This document shows positions 1 through 8,209 of a stretch of DNA of 64,000 nucleotides, in pieces. The DNA is from Pseudoalteromonas luteoviolacea. GTDB taxonomy: Bacteria; Pseudomonadota; Gammaproteobacteria; Enterobacterales; Alteromonadaceae. The DNA lies in NCBI RefSeq assembly GCF_018100925.1, contig NZ_JAGJEH010000008.1, forward strand, positions 248,001 through 312,000, in the 5' to 3' direction. A model generated the notes under the pieces. It saw nothing but the letters and a program-made list of their open reading frames with translations, searched no databases and had not been told where the DNA came from. How positions within the stretch are numbered: position 1 is the stretch's first letter; every line of letters begins with the position of its first letter. The position numbers and the translations under genes are program-made.

Positions 1-1
1 T

Positions 2-517
2 GTACCCGAGCTAGTTAACCTTGCTACCGATGGGGTAAACCTTGGCCTGAGCGCCATTGAGCAAGTGGTCGAGGGGATGTCAGATAGCAACCCTGAGGTA
101 CTAAAAACACAACTTCAATACGTTGAACGTGCGTTGATGGACAAATTCAAGCGCGGAGAAGACTTCTATTATATTGCTCCTCAATCACTCTCCAAAATTG
201 ACGACTTCTTTACCAAGGAGATCAGCGGAAAAATTCACTCCGCAGTGCATGGCTCACTAGGCGCTATTTTGGTATCAGTGGGTGATGCGTTCAAATCTCG
301 AGAAGGTAATATTGAAAGTCGATTCTCGGATATGGGACAGCGCATGGAGATCATCTCTAAAGAAATCGACAAATCTTTACAGCAAAAAGCCGCCCAGCTT
401 GAAGTTAAGGCCAATGAATACTGCGAGTGCCTCAATACACTGGACGAAACAGAAAAGCGCTTACAGGTCATTGTGCCAAGTTTAGCCGCATTTGATTTGG
501 TCCAGATCCGCTCTTAA
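2..517 (+). CDS. YggN-like (DUF2884) protein, C-terminal part
   Basis: The frame is open from the first complete codon at position 2, so the gene begins outside the window and only about 171 C-terminal residues are seen. They are mostly helical and charged. The layout resembles the end of E. coli YggN (DUF2884), a putative periplasmic protein of unknown function: a long amphipathic helix, a GLDFHY-like stretch (here GEDFYYIAP), a glycine-rich turn with two further helices, then an isolated cysteine (NEYCECL) near the end. The stop codon overlaps the stop of the convergent amidohydrolase gene by 4 nt. Family assignment is by remembered similarity and is moderate; the signal peptide cannot be checked. 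Confidence 0.6.
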   Translation, partial: VPELVNLATDGVNLGLSAIEQVVEGMSDSNPEVLKTQLQYVERALMDKFKRGEDFYYIAPQSLSKIDDFFTKEISGKIHSAVHGSLGAILVSVGDAFKSREGNIESRFSDMGQRMEIISKEIDKSLQQKAAQLEVKANEYCECLNTLDETEKRLQVIVPSLAAFDLVQIRS

Positions 518-1353
518 AGTGTAAATCCATAAATGCGTTTTGCATTGTCAAAGCTTAGCGCTTGCCAAAGCGTCGGATCAATTTGTTGTACCAGTTCGTA
601 ATAGTGCGCCCACTGCCTTTGATAGTCATGCTCGATTAAGCACACCGGGTGATTTGAAGCAAGCATCACGCGTGTCGGTCCAAACTGCGTTAACAAAACG
701 TCGAGTTGTTGTTGTGGGTTCATTGGTGCATCAAGCAGCTCTTGACCTGAAAATTTAATAAAGCAGTTGTTCAGCTTTGCGAGCTTTTCAATATTGTCCT
801 GCCAATTGTCACGGCAAGTCATAAATCCGGCGTGGTTGATGACTAAACGGCTATTTTTATGCGTTTGATGTATCTCGAACAAGTGTTCACTGACCGCGCT
901 ATTATGAACTTCAAATTGTGCTTCGAAGTGCAAACCTAACTCGCTTAAATGCTGTATGTTTAGGATCACATTAGGAGACAGTAGGCGCTCGGCATCCTCT
1001 CCCTCTGTAATATCTCGTATTGCCACCAAACTGGGATGGTGTAGTTTTTTAAGCGCCGCGTTAAACAGCTCTGGAGGGTTATCTATTTTAGCGTAAGCGA
1101 CCGCTTTATAGGGTAATGGTGGAACGACACTTTCCAGCCATTGGAGCTCGTTAATCGGATTGCTATTATCGAATCCTGCTTCAACATGAACACATGCTGC
1201 CACTGAAACCGAAGACATATTCTTTAGGTCCGATGGTAAGTGATTTTGTTTTATCTGTTCAATATTATTCCAAGCAGGTGGATTGTGCTTGAGCCATTGG
1301 TATTGGCCTTTTTCAAGGTCAAAAAAATGCAAATGTGGGTCGATAATCTTCAT
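514..1353 (-). CDS. amidohydrolase family protein (COG3618, fuconolactonase-like)
   Basis: A 279-residue TIM-barrel metal-dependent hydrolase. The N-terminus IDPHLHFFD carries the HxH metal-binding motif of the amidohydrolase-2/COG3618 group, whose known members open sugar lactones or act on related carboxylates. Further family marks are VINHAGF near residue 173 and MLASNHPVC near residue 233, where relatives usually have a metal-binding Asp or His region. It overlaps the upstream SDR gene by one base, so the two are surely co-transcribed. The pairing of a lactonase-like hydrolase with an SDR suggests oxidation of a sugar to a lactone and its opening, as in fucose oxidation. The substrate is an inference and no transporter or aldolase genes are next to it. 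Confidence 0.75.
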   Translation of the reverse strand: MKIIDPHLHFFDLEKGQYQWLKHNPPAWNNIEQIKQNHLPSDLKNMSSVSVAACVHVEAGFDNSNPINELQWLESVVPPLPYKAVAYAKIDNPPELFNAALKKLHHPSLVAIRDITEGEDAERLLSPNVILNIQHLSELGLHFEAQFEVHNSAVSEHLFEIHQTHKNSRLVINHAGFMTCRDNWQDNIEKLAKLNNCFIKFSGQELLDAPMNPQQQLDVLLTQFGPTRVMLASNHPVCLIEHDYQRQWAHYYELVQQIDPTLWQALSFDNAKRIYGFTL

Positions 1354-2081
1354 TAGCGTGCCGTATAACCGCCATCTATGGTTTGTAAGCTGCCAGTAAT
1401 GAAGGCAGCATCGTCACTCAGTAAAAATGCAACCAGAGCGGCAATTTCCTGTGGTTGACCGAGTCGTCCTAAAGGTTGTAATGCCGCCTCTTCCGCGACA
1501 ATCTCGGCCTTATCAGCACCACTTTTAGCACAATACTTATCAATGGCATTGTGAAAAAGAGGCGTTTCTATGGTGCCTGGGCAAACAGCATTTGCGCGAA
1601 TATTATACTGCGCGTAATCTAATGCCGTTGTTTTAGCCATAGAAGCCAGCGCGTGCTTAGTTAAGTTGTATGCAAATGAATTTGGCTTGCCAACATGTGC
1701 TTGATCTGAAGAAATCAACACTATTTTGCCACTGTGTTGTGTTTTCATACTCGGTAATACAGCTTGTACCGCCGCATATGCGCCTTTTACGTTAAGAGCA
1801 AAAAGTGCATCCAGTGTTGCTTCGTCAGTTTGTTCTATGGTGGCACTGAGGTGTTTACCTGCATTTGAAACGAGCGCATCAATGCGGCCTGTTTCGGCGG
1901 CAATTTCAGCAATTGTCTGTTTAACTTGCTCAACTTGACTGACGTCACAGTGACGAAATTCACCTGTTTCGCTGTGGGCAATGTCGAGGTTAAACACTCG
2001 GTAGTTTTGGCTTTGCAGCTTCTCAACAATGGCTTTACCAATGCCGAAGCTGCCACCAGTGATGATGGCAACAGGTTGCAT
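1353..2081 (-). CDS. SDR family NAD(P)-dependent oxidoreductase
   Basis: A 242-residue classical short-chain dehydrogenase/reductase. The cofactor motif GGSFGIG is at residues 9-15, NAG at 73-75, the catalytic Ser at about 125 (LISSDQ) and Tyr138-x3-Lys142 (YNLTK). The PG motif (CPGTIETP) and the C-terminal TGSLQTIDGG are typical of cytosolic tetrameric SDRs. An acidic Asp33 after the second strand (FNLDIA) favours NAD over NADP. It starts 9 bp after slyD and overlaps the amidohydrolase start by one base. The close pairing points to a sugar or polyol dehydrogenase working with that hydrolase; the substrate is not determinable from sequence. Confidence 0.85.
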   Translation of the reverse strand: MQPVAIITGGSFGIGKAIVEKLQSQNYRVFNLDIAHSETGEFRHCDVSQVEQVKQTIAEIAAETGRIDALVSNAGKHLSATIEQTDEATLDALFALNVKGAYAAVQAVLPSMKTQHSGKIVLISSDQAHVGKPNSFAYNLTKHALASMAKTTALDYAQYNIRANAVCPGTIETPLFHNAIDKYCAKSGADKAEIVAEEAALQPLGRLGQPQEIAALVAFLLSDDAAFITGSLQTIDGGYTAR

Positions 2082-2090
2082 ATATTTTCC

Positions 2091-2585
2091 TTAGTGATCG
2101 TGTCCGCAGCCGCCCGCACCATGAACGTGGCCGTGGGAAAGTTCTTCGGCTGTTGCAGCTCTAACATTCACAACTTCTACATCAAATGTCAAAGTTTTAC
2201 CTGCGAATGGGTGGTTCAGATCGCAATCAGCATTAAAACGACCGACTTTTACGATAGTTACTTGGTGTCTGCCCTGATTCGAGTCGACAATGGCTGTCAT
2301 GCCAGGTTTCCAAACTTTACTGTTGCCAAGACCTTGCAAATGCTTGATTGGAATTCGCTGTACTAGACCTTCTTGATATTCGCCGTAGCTGTCTTTAGGC
2401 TCAAGAGTCACAGTGAACTTGTCACCAGCCGTTTTACCTTCTAACGCTTGTTCTAAGCCTGGTAACATGCCTTCTTGGCCGTGCAGGTAGCTCAGTGGTT
2501 CTCCACTCGTGCTTGACTCAATTTGCTCAGTGCCTTCTGTCAGCGTGTAGTGAAACTCTACCGCGGTATCTTTTGCTATTTGCAT
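2091..2585 (-). CDS. slyD: FKBP-type peptidyl-prolyl isomerase SlyD
   Basis: A 164-residue SlyD: an N-terminal half-FKBP domain (VEFHYTLTEG, then LHGQEGMLPGLEQAL at about 35-49), the inserted IF chaperone domain around residues 70-125 (PKDSYGEY), and a return to FKBP. The C-terminal tail is histidine-rich (HGHVHGAGGCGHDH) and fits the family's nickel-binding role. SlyD is a cytosolic prolyl isomerase, chaperone and metal carrier for hydrogenase maturation. The tail is much shorter than in E. coli. It lies 49 bp downstream of mltD and directly upstream of the SDR gene on the same strand. Confidence 0.95.
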   Translation of the reverse strand: MQIAKDTAVEFHYTLTEGTEQIESSTSGEPLSYLHGQEGMLPGLEQALEGKTAGDKFTVTLEPKDSYGEYQEGLVQRIPIKHLQGLGNSKVWKPGMTAIVDSNQGRHQVTIVKVGRFNADCDLNHPFAGKTLTFDVEVVNVRAATAEELSHGHVHGAGGCGHDH

Positions 2586-2634
2586 ATGTGCTCTTTATAT
2601 CTCTTTGATGTGAGCCCGTATTCTACGCTAGCCC

Positions 2635-4134
2635 CTAGTCAGGGGGCAAGTTAGGTTGGTTTGTCTTAGGCACTTCTTTGAGCTGTAGAGCACCTTCCAA
2701 GACGTCTAAATAACTCGGTTCGTTGGTGTGCGCCTTTGGTTGTGGATTGGCTTGACTTGGTAGATGCAATATCAGCACTTTGCCTGGAGATAAAATACTA
2801 GCAGCTTGCAAGTTATTCCAATCAAGCAAGTCTTTTAATGGCACTTGATAATGCTGGCTTAAATCCCACAGTGAGTCGCCGGAAACAATTGTATGATGAT
2901 GTTCAATGGTGGGCTTTTTAGGTATGGCTTGCTGTTCTAAGTACGGGCTTATTTGGTAGTCAACAGTCAGAGAACGGTTTAAGTTTGCCTGGTTAATCAA
3001 CAGTGTTTCGCCAACTCGAATGAGGTTACTTTGTTTATTATTTAGCTGCTTTATTTTTTTTACCGAGGTGCCGAACTGGCGTGCAATACCATAGAGTGTG
3101 TCGTTTAATTTCACACTGTAGCTGCGACTAAACTGCTCACGATAAAACGGGCTTTGCATCAGCGCTTTTTCTGAGAGTGGAACGAGTATTTTATGGGGGC
3201 CTTGCTCTGGGCTTTGGTGTCGCAAAAAGCCGGTATTCAGGTCGTGAAGCTTTTGTTTATCAATGTCGAGTAACTGCGCGAGTACACCAAAATTAAAGGC
3301 TTGGCCAACATCCAACATTGTTGTACTAGGTGTGTTATTTAAATTTGGGCGCTTGAACCCTGTTTGGGGATGCTTGAGCAAATAACTCAGTGCCAGCAGC
3401 TTTGGAATATAATCAGCTGTTTCTTTGGGCAGTTTTAGGTGCCAATAATGCGTACTTTTACCAGCTGCTCGATTGCGCTTTATCGCCGCTTTTACACGTC
3501 CTTCACCAGTATTGTAAGCAGCAATGGCATGTAGCCAATTACCTTTAAAGGTTTTATGCAGATACTGTAGGTAAGATAATGCTGCATCTGTGGATGCCAG
3601 TACGTCACGGCGTCCATCGTACCAATCATTACTTTGCAGACCAAAATGATAGGCAGTAGCATCAACTAATTGCCAAACGCCAACAGCGCTTTGCTGTGAT
3701 ACTGCAAGAGGGCGGAAATCACTTTCAACAAAAGGTAAAAGAGCGAGATCAAGCGGTAAGTTGCGCTGCTCTATTTTTTTTACGATATGGTATAGATAAG
3801 GTGAAGCTCGGCGATTCACCGTTAGTAAATACTCAGGTTGAGAGAGGTACCATTCTACTCTGGTTTTAAGGCGTGGGTGTGGAGTCTGCTCAAAGCTGAG
3901 ATTTTGCGCGATGTGCTGCCAAATATCAGGCGCTTTATACGGTTTTGGTGGTTCAGGCTCCGGTTCAACAGCATTTTCAATAGCTTCAGGTACAGGCTTA
4001 AATGTTTTTTGCGTCAATAAATCTTTCAGCACATCTTGATGGGATGCACTTTGGGTAGGTGTTTGCTTGCATCCTATTACGCTCATTAAAGTGACGCAAA
4101 AACAAAATATTACACATAGATTTTTATACTTCAT
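2635..4134 (-). CDS. mltD: membrane-bound lytic murein transglycosylase D
   Basis: A lipoprotein lytic transglycosylase that cleaves peptidoglycan glycan strands to 1,6-anhydro products. I start it at 4134, giving 499 residues with a short signal sequence and the lipobox VIGC at Cys22; a longer frame to 4185 would bury the signal peptide. The SLT domain lies at about 95-260, with the catalytic Glu in LLPFVESDF and the motifs AVGVWQLV and AAYNTGEGRV. Two LysM domains follow near the C-terminus (starting YSVKLNDTLYGIA and HTIVSGDSLWDLS); family members vary in LysM number. It is probably anchored in the outer membrane. slyD follows after 49 bp. Confidence 0.93.
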   Translation of the reverse strand: MKYKNLCVIFCFCVTLMSVIGCKQTPTQSASHQDVLKDLLTQKTFKPVPEAIENAVEPEPEPPKPYKAPDIWQHIAQNLSFEQTPHPRLKTRVEWYLSQPEYLLTVNRRASPYLYHIVKKIEQRNLPLDLALLPFVESDFRPLAVSQQSAVGVWQLVDATAYHFGLQSNDWYDGRRDVLASTDAALSYLQYLHKTFKGNWLHAIAAYNTGEGRVKAAIKRNRAAGKSTHYWHLKLPKETADYIPKLLALSYLLKHPQTGFKRPNLNNTPSTTMLDVGQAFNFGVLAQLLDIDKQKLHDLNTGFLRHQSPEQGPHKILVPLSEKALMQSPFYREQFSRSYSVKLNDTLYGIARQFGTSVKKIKQLNNKQSNLIRVGETLLINQANLNRSLTVDYQISPYLEQQAIPKKPTIEHHHTIVSGDSLWDLSQHYQVPLKDLLDWNNLQAASILSPGKVLILHLPSQANPQPKAHTNEPSYLDVLEGALQLKEVPKTNQPNLPPD

Positions 4135-4239
4135 AAAAGTAACGCACAAGAAACCACAATGGGTATTCGATAGTTGAAGTAGCATAGCTCATGATCAGTA
4201 CTATACCTGTTGATGGTTATTTGTTCAAAAACTAGCGTG

Positions 4240-5193
4240 TTATTTTTGTTTCAGTGCCTGTTTAAAATATGCATCAAACTGCTCTGAGGAGACGTTATGC
4301 TTTAGATAAACTTGGCGTAGCTCATTGAGTTGTTGTGGGGTATGAGCCGAGTTAAGTAGCTCTAAAAAAGCAATCGGTAGATGAAGTTGTGACTTTTTAT
4401 AGGGTTTGCCAAAACTGGGTAATATCCAGTTGAACGAATCGGATTGTCCAATTGAACGCAGTGTGTTGTACCATGCAAGGGTGTTCGACTGTGCAACGTA
4501 GGGTAAGGGGTTGACAGTATGCCCTCCGTAAAGGGCCCCATTTTTTGGAGCCTGGATGTATAGCCCGCGGCCTTTGTATCCATGCAAAGGTTTTGCGTGC
4601 AGTGCAAAGTTTCCTAGTTCTAAATGGAGTGGTTTGTCAATTTCTGTAATTTTAGGGGATTTTAGTGTGCGCCAGCGCACCAATCTCTGTTTGGCTTGTT
4701 GTAATTTTGCATGCCAATCGAGTTGTGCAGACTCAGGTGCAGAAGTAATGCGTTTCTCACTCAGTTTTAAACTTTGTTCAAACCCCTGTAATTTTTGTGC
4801 AATTTCTTGTTTTAGAGCACTATTGAGTTGGGTGTTTTCATGTGTGTACTTGGCTGTATAAATAACCGCTTCGGGAAACGCGCCTTGCAGTAACATCACA
4901 CCAGACAATTGCTTTAGGTCTAAATTGGTGGCAAGTACGTAACAAAGTGGCACCGTGAGCTTCGAGCGAATTTGCGCAACAAGCAACTCAATCGCAACGA
5001 AGTCCCCATGACTGTCGACTAACGCAGCACATTTTTCTCCTTGGATCAGTGCTTGATTGGGCAGTAAAAAACTGGCTTGTTTAGCCGGTTCAATTAAGGT
5101 GGTATGTTTGTCTATTTGATGCCATGTAGCAGCGAGTGATTGGATAGGAAGAAGCAGCAGAAAAAAGAGGCTAACGCCGATTCTTGATGGCAT
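4240..5193 (-). CDS. metallo-beta-lactamase-fold protein lacking metal ligands
   Basis: A 317-residue exported protein. It has a signal peptide with probable cleavage after IQSLA (about residue 21). The order of elements matches the MBL fold: an early strand with ALIQGEKCAALVDSHG, a helix, PLCYVLAT, then a gap and the late strand with ALYGGHTVNP. Where active members have the THxHxDH zinc motif, this protein reads ATNLDLKQLSG, and the later HTxGD region reads HGYKGRG. It is therefore probably a non-catalytic member or has a changed active site. It begins 1 bp after the zapA stop and should be co-transcribed with it. Function unknown; a structural or binding role is possible. Confidence 0.65.
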   Translation of the reverse strand: MPSRIGVSLFFLLLLPIQSLAATWHQIDKHTTLIEPAKQASFLLPNQALIQGEKCAALVDSHGDFVAIELLVAQIRSKLTVPLCYVLATNLDLKQLSGVMLLQGAFPEAVIYTAKYTHENTQLNSALKQEIAQKLQGFEQSLKLSEKRITSAPESAQLDWHAKLQQAKQRLVRWRTLKSPKITEIDKPLHLELGNFALHAKPLHGYKGRGLYIQAPKNGALYGGHTVNPLPYVAQSNTLAWYNTLRSIGQSDSFNWILPSFGKPYKKSQLHLPIAFLELLNSAHTPQQLNELRQVYLKHNVSSEQFDAYFKQALKQK

Positions 5194-5194
5194 G

Positions 5195-5482
5195 TTACTT
5201 AGCCCCTAAATGGGCGCCTAATCGCTCAACTAGCTGGTTGCTTTTTGCTCTCGCCGATTGTTGCTCTTGTTCCAGTGCCTGAAAATCGTGACATAGGTGC
5301 AGAGCAGCCATTAGTAGGGCGTTTTGATCTGTGCGAACTGTATCTTTGCGTTTCATTTCATCAACACGTGAATTGAGCAGCTCAACAGCATCGACAAGCG
5401 CTTGCTCTTGACCTTCAGGACACGAAAACTGGTGACTTTTACCAAGTAAGGTAACAGCCACCTGGCTTACTTTATCTGTCAT
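5195..5482 (-). CDS. zapA: cell division protein ZapA
   Basis: A 95-residue ZapA, the cytosolic protein that cross-links FtsZ filaments at the division ring. The N-terminal globular part contains VAVTLLGKSHQFSCPEGQ and LLNSRVDEMK, followed by the family pattern ALLMAALHLCHDF and a C-terminal coiled coil. The length is usual (about 100). It overlaps the stop of the upstream coiled-coil gene by one base and is followed at once by the MBL-fold gene, so three genes form one unit. In enterobacteria the 6S RNA gene follows zapA; here the next gene abuts, so there is no room for it. Confidence 0.92.
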   Translation of the reverse strand: MTDKVSQVAVTLLGKSHQFSCPEGQEQALVDAVELLNSRVDEMKRKDTVRTDQNALLMAALHLCHDFQALEQEQQSARAKSNQLVERLGAHLGAK

Positions 5483-5709
5483 TAGCTCGCCTGATGAGCA
5501 CTCTGAAGTTTATCAAGTAGGCTGCTGAGTGTTGTGCTGGTTTCTTTTTGCTTTTCTTCGCGTTCAAGTAACTCTAGCTGCAACGTCTCATTTTCATCAA
5601 CTAATTTGCTGTTTTGCTCTTTCAATTGATTGATTTGCTGCTCTAGTTGCTCATTTTTGCCAATAAGCTGATCTACCAGTTGTTCGAGTTGTGGAAGAAT
5701 ATCGTTCAT
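5482..5709 (-). CDS. small coiled-coil protein (TIGR02449/ZapB-like)
   Basis: With the start at 5709 this is a 75-residue almost entirely coiled-coil protein: LEQLVDQLIGKNEQLEQQ continues into a leucine/glutamate heptad pattern to about residue 60. The frame is open to 5847, but the extra residues are basic and unlike the rest; an ATG at 5742 is a second option. Such small coiled coils sit upstream of zapA in many gammaproteobacteria (TIGR02449), and the shape resembles the division factor ZapB. Direct overlap with zapA suggests a role at the division ring, but that is inference. Confidence 0.75.
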   Translation of the reverse strand: MNDILPQLEQLVDQLIGKNEQLEQQINQLKEQNSKLVDENETLQLELLEREEKQKETSTTLSSLLDKLQSAHQAS

Positions 5710-5937
5710 TTTAAATGCGCTCTTATCACTGTGTTTTGTCATGCAAATGTAAAGCAAAGTGGGCTTTATTACCAGTATTTGCGTAGCTTTATACTGATTT
5801 TTGCGCCGTTTTGAGAGATAATTCCGATAACTTCGTATTTTGTTCATTTGTTATTCATTAAAGTGGTCAGATTTCGGCCGCACGGATTTGAGACGAATTT
5901 TCAAAAAACCACTTATAGTCAGTGAATAAGGCATATT

Positions 5938-6774
5938 ATGCTCAGTTATAGACACTCTTTTCATGCTGGTAATCCGGCAGACGTAATCAAGCACTTAGTA
6001 TTGGCTGAAGTGCTTTCATACATGACACGCAAAGATAAGCCATTTGACTATATAGACACACATTCTGGGGCTGGGTTATTTGAGTTGGCTTCCAGTGATG
6101 CACAAAAGACCCAGGAGTTTGAAGATGGGATAGGACGCCTTATGCACTATGCAGGTAGTAACGAGGCAATTATTCGCTACTTAGATATGGTAAAAGGCTT
6201 TAACGAGAGCGCCTTAGCCTACTATCCTGGCTCGCCAAAAGTGGCCGAACAATACCTGCGCAAACAAGACAAAGGTTGGTTCTTTGAATTGCACCCGCAA
6301 GATTTGCCGATATTGCAAAAAAACACGGCACATAAACGTTCATTGCGTGTAAAGGGGGAAGATGGTTTCAAAGGTCTCCTCGGTCTGGTTCCTCCAATGT
6401 CTCGCCGTGCTGTAGTGTTGATGGATCCGCCTTACGAAATAAAAACAGACTACCAAAAAGCGGTTAAAACGATTTTAAAAGCGCATAAAAGCTTCACCTC
6501 GGGTACATACATGATTTGGTATCCAGTTGTTGACCGAGCTCGTATTGATCAAATGGAAGCTGAACTGATAGCCTCTGGCGTGAAAAATATCCAATTATTT
6601 GAATTGGCTACTTCGGCAGATACTGAGGAGCGAGGTATGACGGCATCAGGCATGATAGTTATTAATCCTCCCTATGTGCTTAAAGAAACTATGGATAGTG
6701 TACTGCCCGAATTGGTTAAAGAGTTAGCTGCTGATGAAGGGGCATTTCGCAGTATTGAACTGGTTGGTGAGTAA
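5938..6774 (+). CDS. rlmJ: 23S rRNA (adenine(2030)-N(6))-methyltransferase RlmJ
   Basis: A 278-residue RlmJ, which methylates A2030 of 23S rRNA with S-adenosylmethionine. The N-terminus MLSYRHSFHAGNPADVIKH is the family hallmark. The catalytic D/NPPY motif appears as MDPPYE around residue 162, and THSGAGLFEL at about 41-50 is the cofactor loop. The ATG at 5938 has AAGG about 6 bp upstream. It is divergent from the zapA unit and ends in a strong hairpin at 6792-6813. Confidence 0.95.
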   Translation: MLSYRHSFHAGNPADVIKHLVLAEVLSYMTRKDKPFDYIDTHSGAGLFELASSDAQKTQEFEDGIGRLMHYAGSNEAIIRYLDMVKGFNESALAYYPGSPKVAEQYLRKQDKGWFFELHPQDLPILQKNTAHKRSLRVKGEDGFKGLLGLVPPMSRRAVVLMDPPYEIKTDYQKAVKTILKAHKSFTSGTYMIWYPVVDRARIDQMEAELIASGVKNIQLFELATSADTEERGMTASGMIVINPPYVLKETMDSVLPELVKELAADEGAFRSIELVGE

Positions 6775-6791
6775 CCCCAGCTGTTTGGTCT

Positions 6792-6822
6792 CCTGATCTT
6801 AACCAAGATCAGGTTGGATTTT
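6792..6822 (+). terminator. rho-independent terminator after rlmJ
   Basis: Perfect 9-bp stem CCTGATCTT/AAGATCAGG with loop AACC at 6792-6813, then a T-rich stretch (TTGGATTTTATTT). It is 17 bp after the rlmJ stop. Confidence 0.75.
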
Positions 6823-6897
6823 ATTTGCTCCGCTGGCGAACTTTTCATATGCTGAAGCTATGGATGCCAGAAATGCGTGCAAGAGTGAAGGATGTTA

Positions 6898-8181
6898 ATG
6901 AGTAGTGAAACTGCCAAGGTAAAAAAAAATGCCGTTCAGTATATCGCTCGCCAAGCTATCTTGAATGGCGAGTTACAGGTACATGCCTACGAGCTGCTAT
7001 ATAGGGACTCCCACAATAATGTGTTTCCCAGTGGCATCAGTGATGGGTTAGCGACGGGTCGGCTTTTTTTTAATTCACTGCTGTTTATTGGTTTAGACAG
7101 ACTCGCCGCAGGCGCGCTGGCGTTTGTTAACTTCTCTGACGAAACCTTGATCCAAGAACTTCCTAAGCTATTGAGTCCACAAGGCTTAGTGGTTGAGATT
7201 GTTGAACGTTCCCAAGATATCGATAGTTTGACTTCTACAGTTACGAAACTCCAAAAAGTAGGTTATCGTTTTGCGCTTGACGATTATGATGGCGATCCTC
7301 GTTGGCAACCGCTGTTGGAATTGGTCGATTTTGTGAAGATTGAAGTCGAGCTGCCTATCATCAAAACAACCATGATGGTTAAAAAGCTAAAGCGTCAATA
7401 TCCGCACTTGCAAGTGATTGTTGAGCGAATTGAAACACAAGAGCAATTTAACTTTATTCGCAGTGCGGGGGCCGACTATTTTCAAGGTTTTTTCTTCGCC
7501 AAACCTGAAATGCTTAATCACGGCAATGTTGAACCCTCTAAACTCGCGGTCTTTGATTTATTACGTTGCACTGCGAAAAAGTCGCTCTGCTTTAAAGAAG
7601 TGCAAGATCGCGTATCGAAAGATTTGAGTTTGACTGCACGTGTATTACGCCTTGCAAATGCCAAAGCGGGTGAAGAGCGTATTGAGATCCGCTCGATATC
7701 TCAAGCCGTCATTTATCTTGGTGAAGATGCAATACGTCAGTTTGTGAAAGTACTTGCTCTGAGTGAGCTTGGTGCTGATAAGCCGACAGAGCTAACTAAG
7801 TTAGGATTAAATCGGGCTAAGTTTTTAGAGTTATTTTTGGCCCCTGGTGGCGAAGAAATGGCTGAGCAGGGCTACCTTATAGGTTTGATGTCTGTATTGG
7901 ATGCCATATTAGATGTAGAGTTGTCCGTTGTGGTGGACGAGTTTTCGCTCGATCCAGACTTAAGCAGTGCACTGCTAAGTTATAAAGGGTTAATTGGTGG
8001 TGCACTTCGGCTTGCAATTGAGGTAGAGCGCAATAATCTGACTGAAGCGGAATTGATTTTGAACGCCATTCGCCCAGCCACCGATGTACAAGTGCTATTT
8101 GACTTGATCCTTAAGAGCCGTGCGTATGGCGATGAAATGTTCGCTGTGGCGCGAGATGATTTGGACCCGCACGAAAACTAA
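6898..8181 (+). CDS. EAL-HDOD signalling protein (YuxH/CdgJ type)
   Basis: About 427 residues. The N-terminal half (about 12-215) is an EAL-type cyclic-di-GMP phosphodiesterase domain and the C-terminal part (about 215-410) an HDOD domain (LTARVLRLANAKAG, SISQAVIYLGEDAIRQF). The signature is ELL rather than EAL (YELLYR). The Asn of FVNFS, Glu of VEIVER, DD of ALDDYDGD, Lys of FVKIE and Gln of FQGFFFAKP are kept, but loop 6 is unlike the usual DDFGTG, so activity is uncertain. I prefer the ATG at 6898, which has GAAGG 7 bp upstream, over 6892. Vibrio CdgJ proteins of this layout affect motility; here the role is unknown. Confidence 0.88.
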   Translation: MSSETAKVKKNAVQYIARQAILNGELQVHAYELLYRDSHNNVFPSGISDGLATGRLFFNSLLFIGLDRLAAGALAFVNFSDETLIQELPKLLSPQGLVVEIVERSQDIDSLTSTVTKLQKVGYRFALDDYDGDPRWQPLLELVDFVKIEVELPIIKTTMMVKKLKRQYPHLQVIVERIETQEQFNFIRSAGADYFQGFFFAKPEMLNHGNVEPSKLAVFDLLRCTAKKSLCFKEVQDRVSKDLSLTARVLRLANAKAGEERIEIRSISQAVIYLGEDAIRQFVKVLALSELGADKPTELTKLGLNRAKFLELFLAPGGEEMAEQGYLIGLMSVLDAILDVELSVVVDEFSLDPDLSSALLSYKGLIGGALRLAIEVERNNLTEAELILNAIRPATDVQVLFDLILKSRAYGDEMFAVARDDLDPHEN

Positions 8182-8209
8182 TGCGCTGTGAACCTACCGA
8201 GCTTTTTTG

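Noticed and set aside
2631..2647. Hairpin GCCCCT/AGGGGGC at the mltD stop
   Set aside because: No T-tract on the minus strand and it overlaps the stop codon; terminator call not justified.
4135..4239. Search for 6S RNA near zapA
   Set aside because: The gene after zapA abuts it and the nearby gaps are about 100 bp; there is no room and no 6S-like secondary structure seen.
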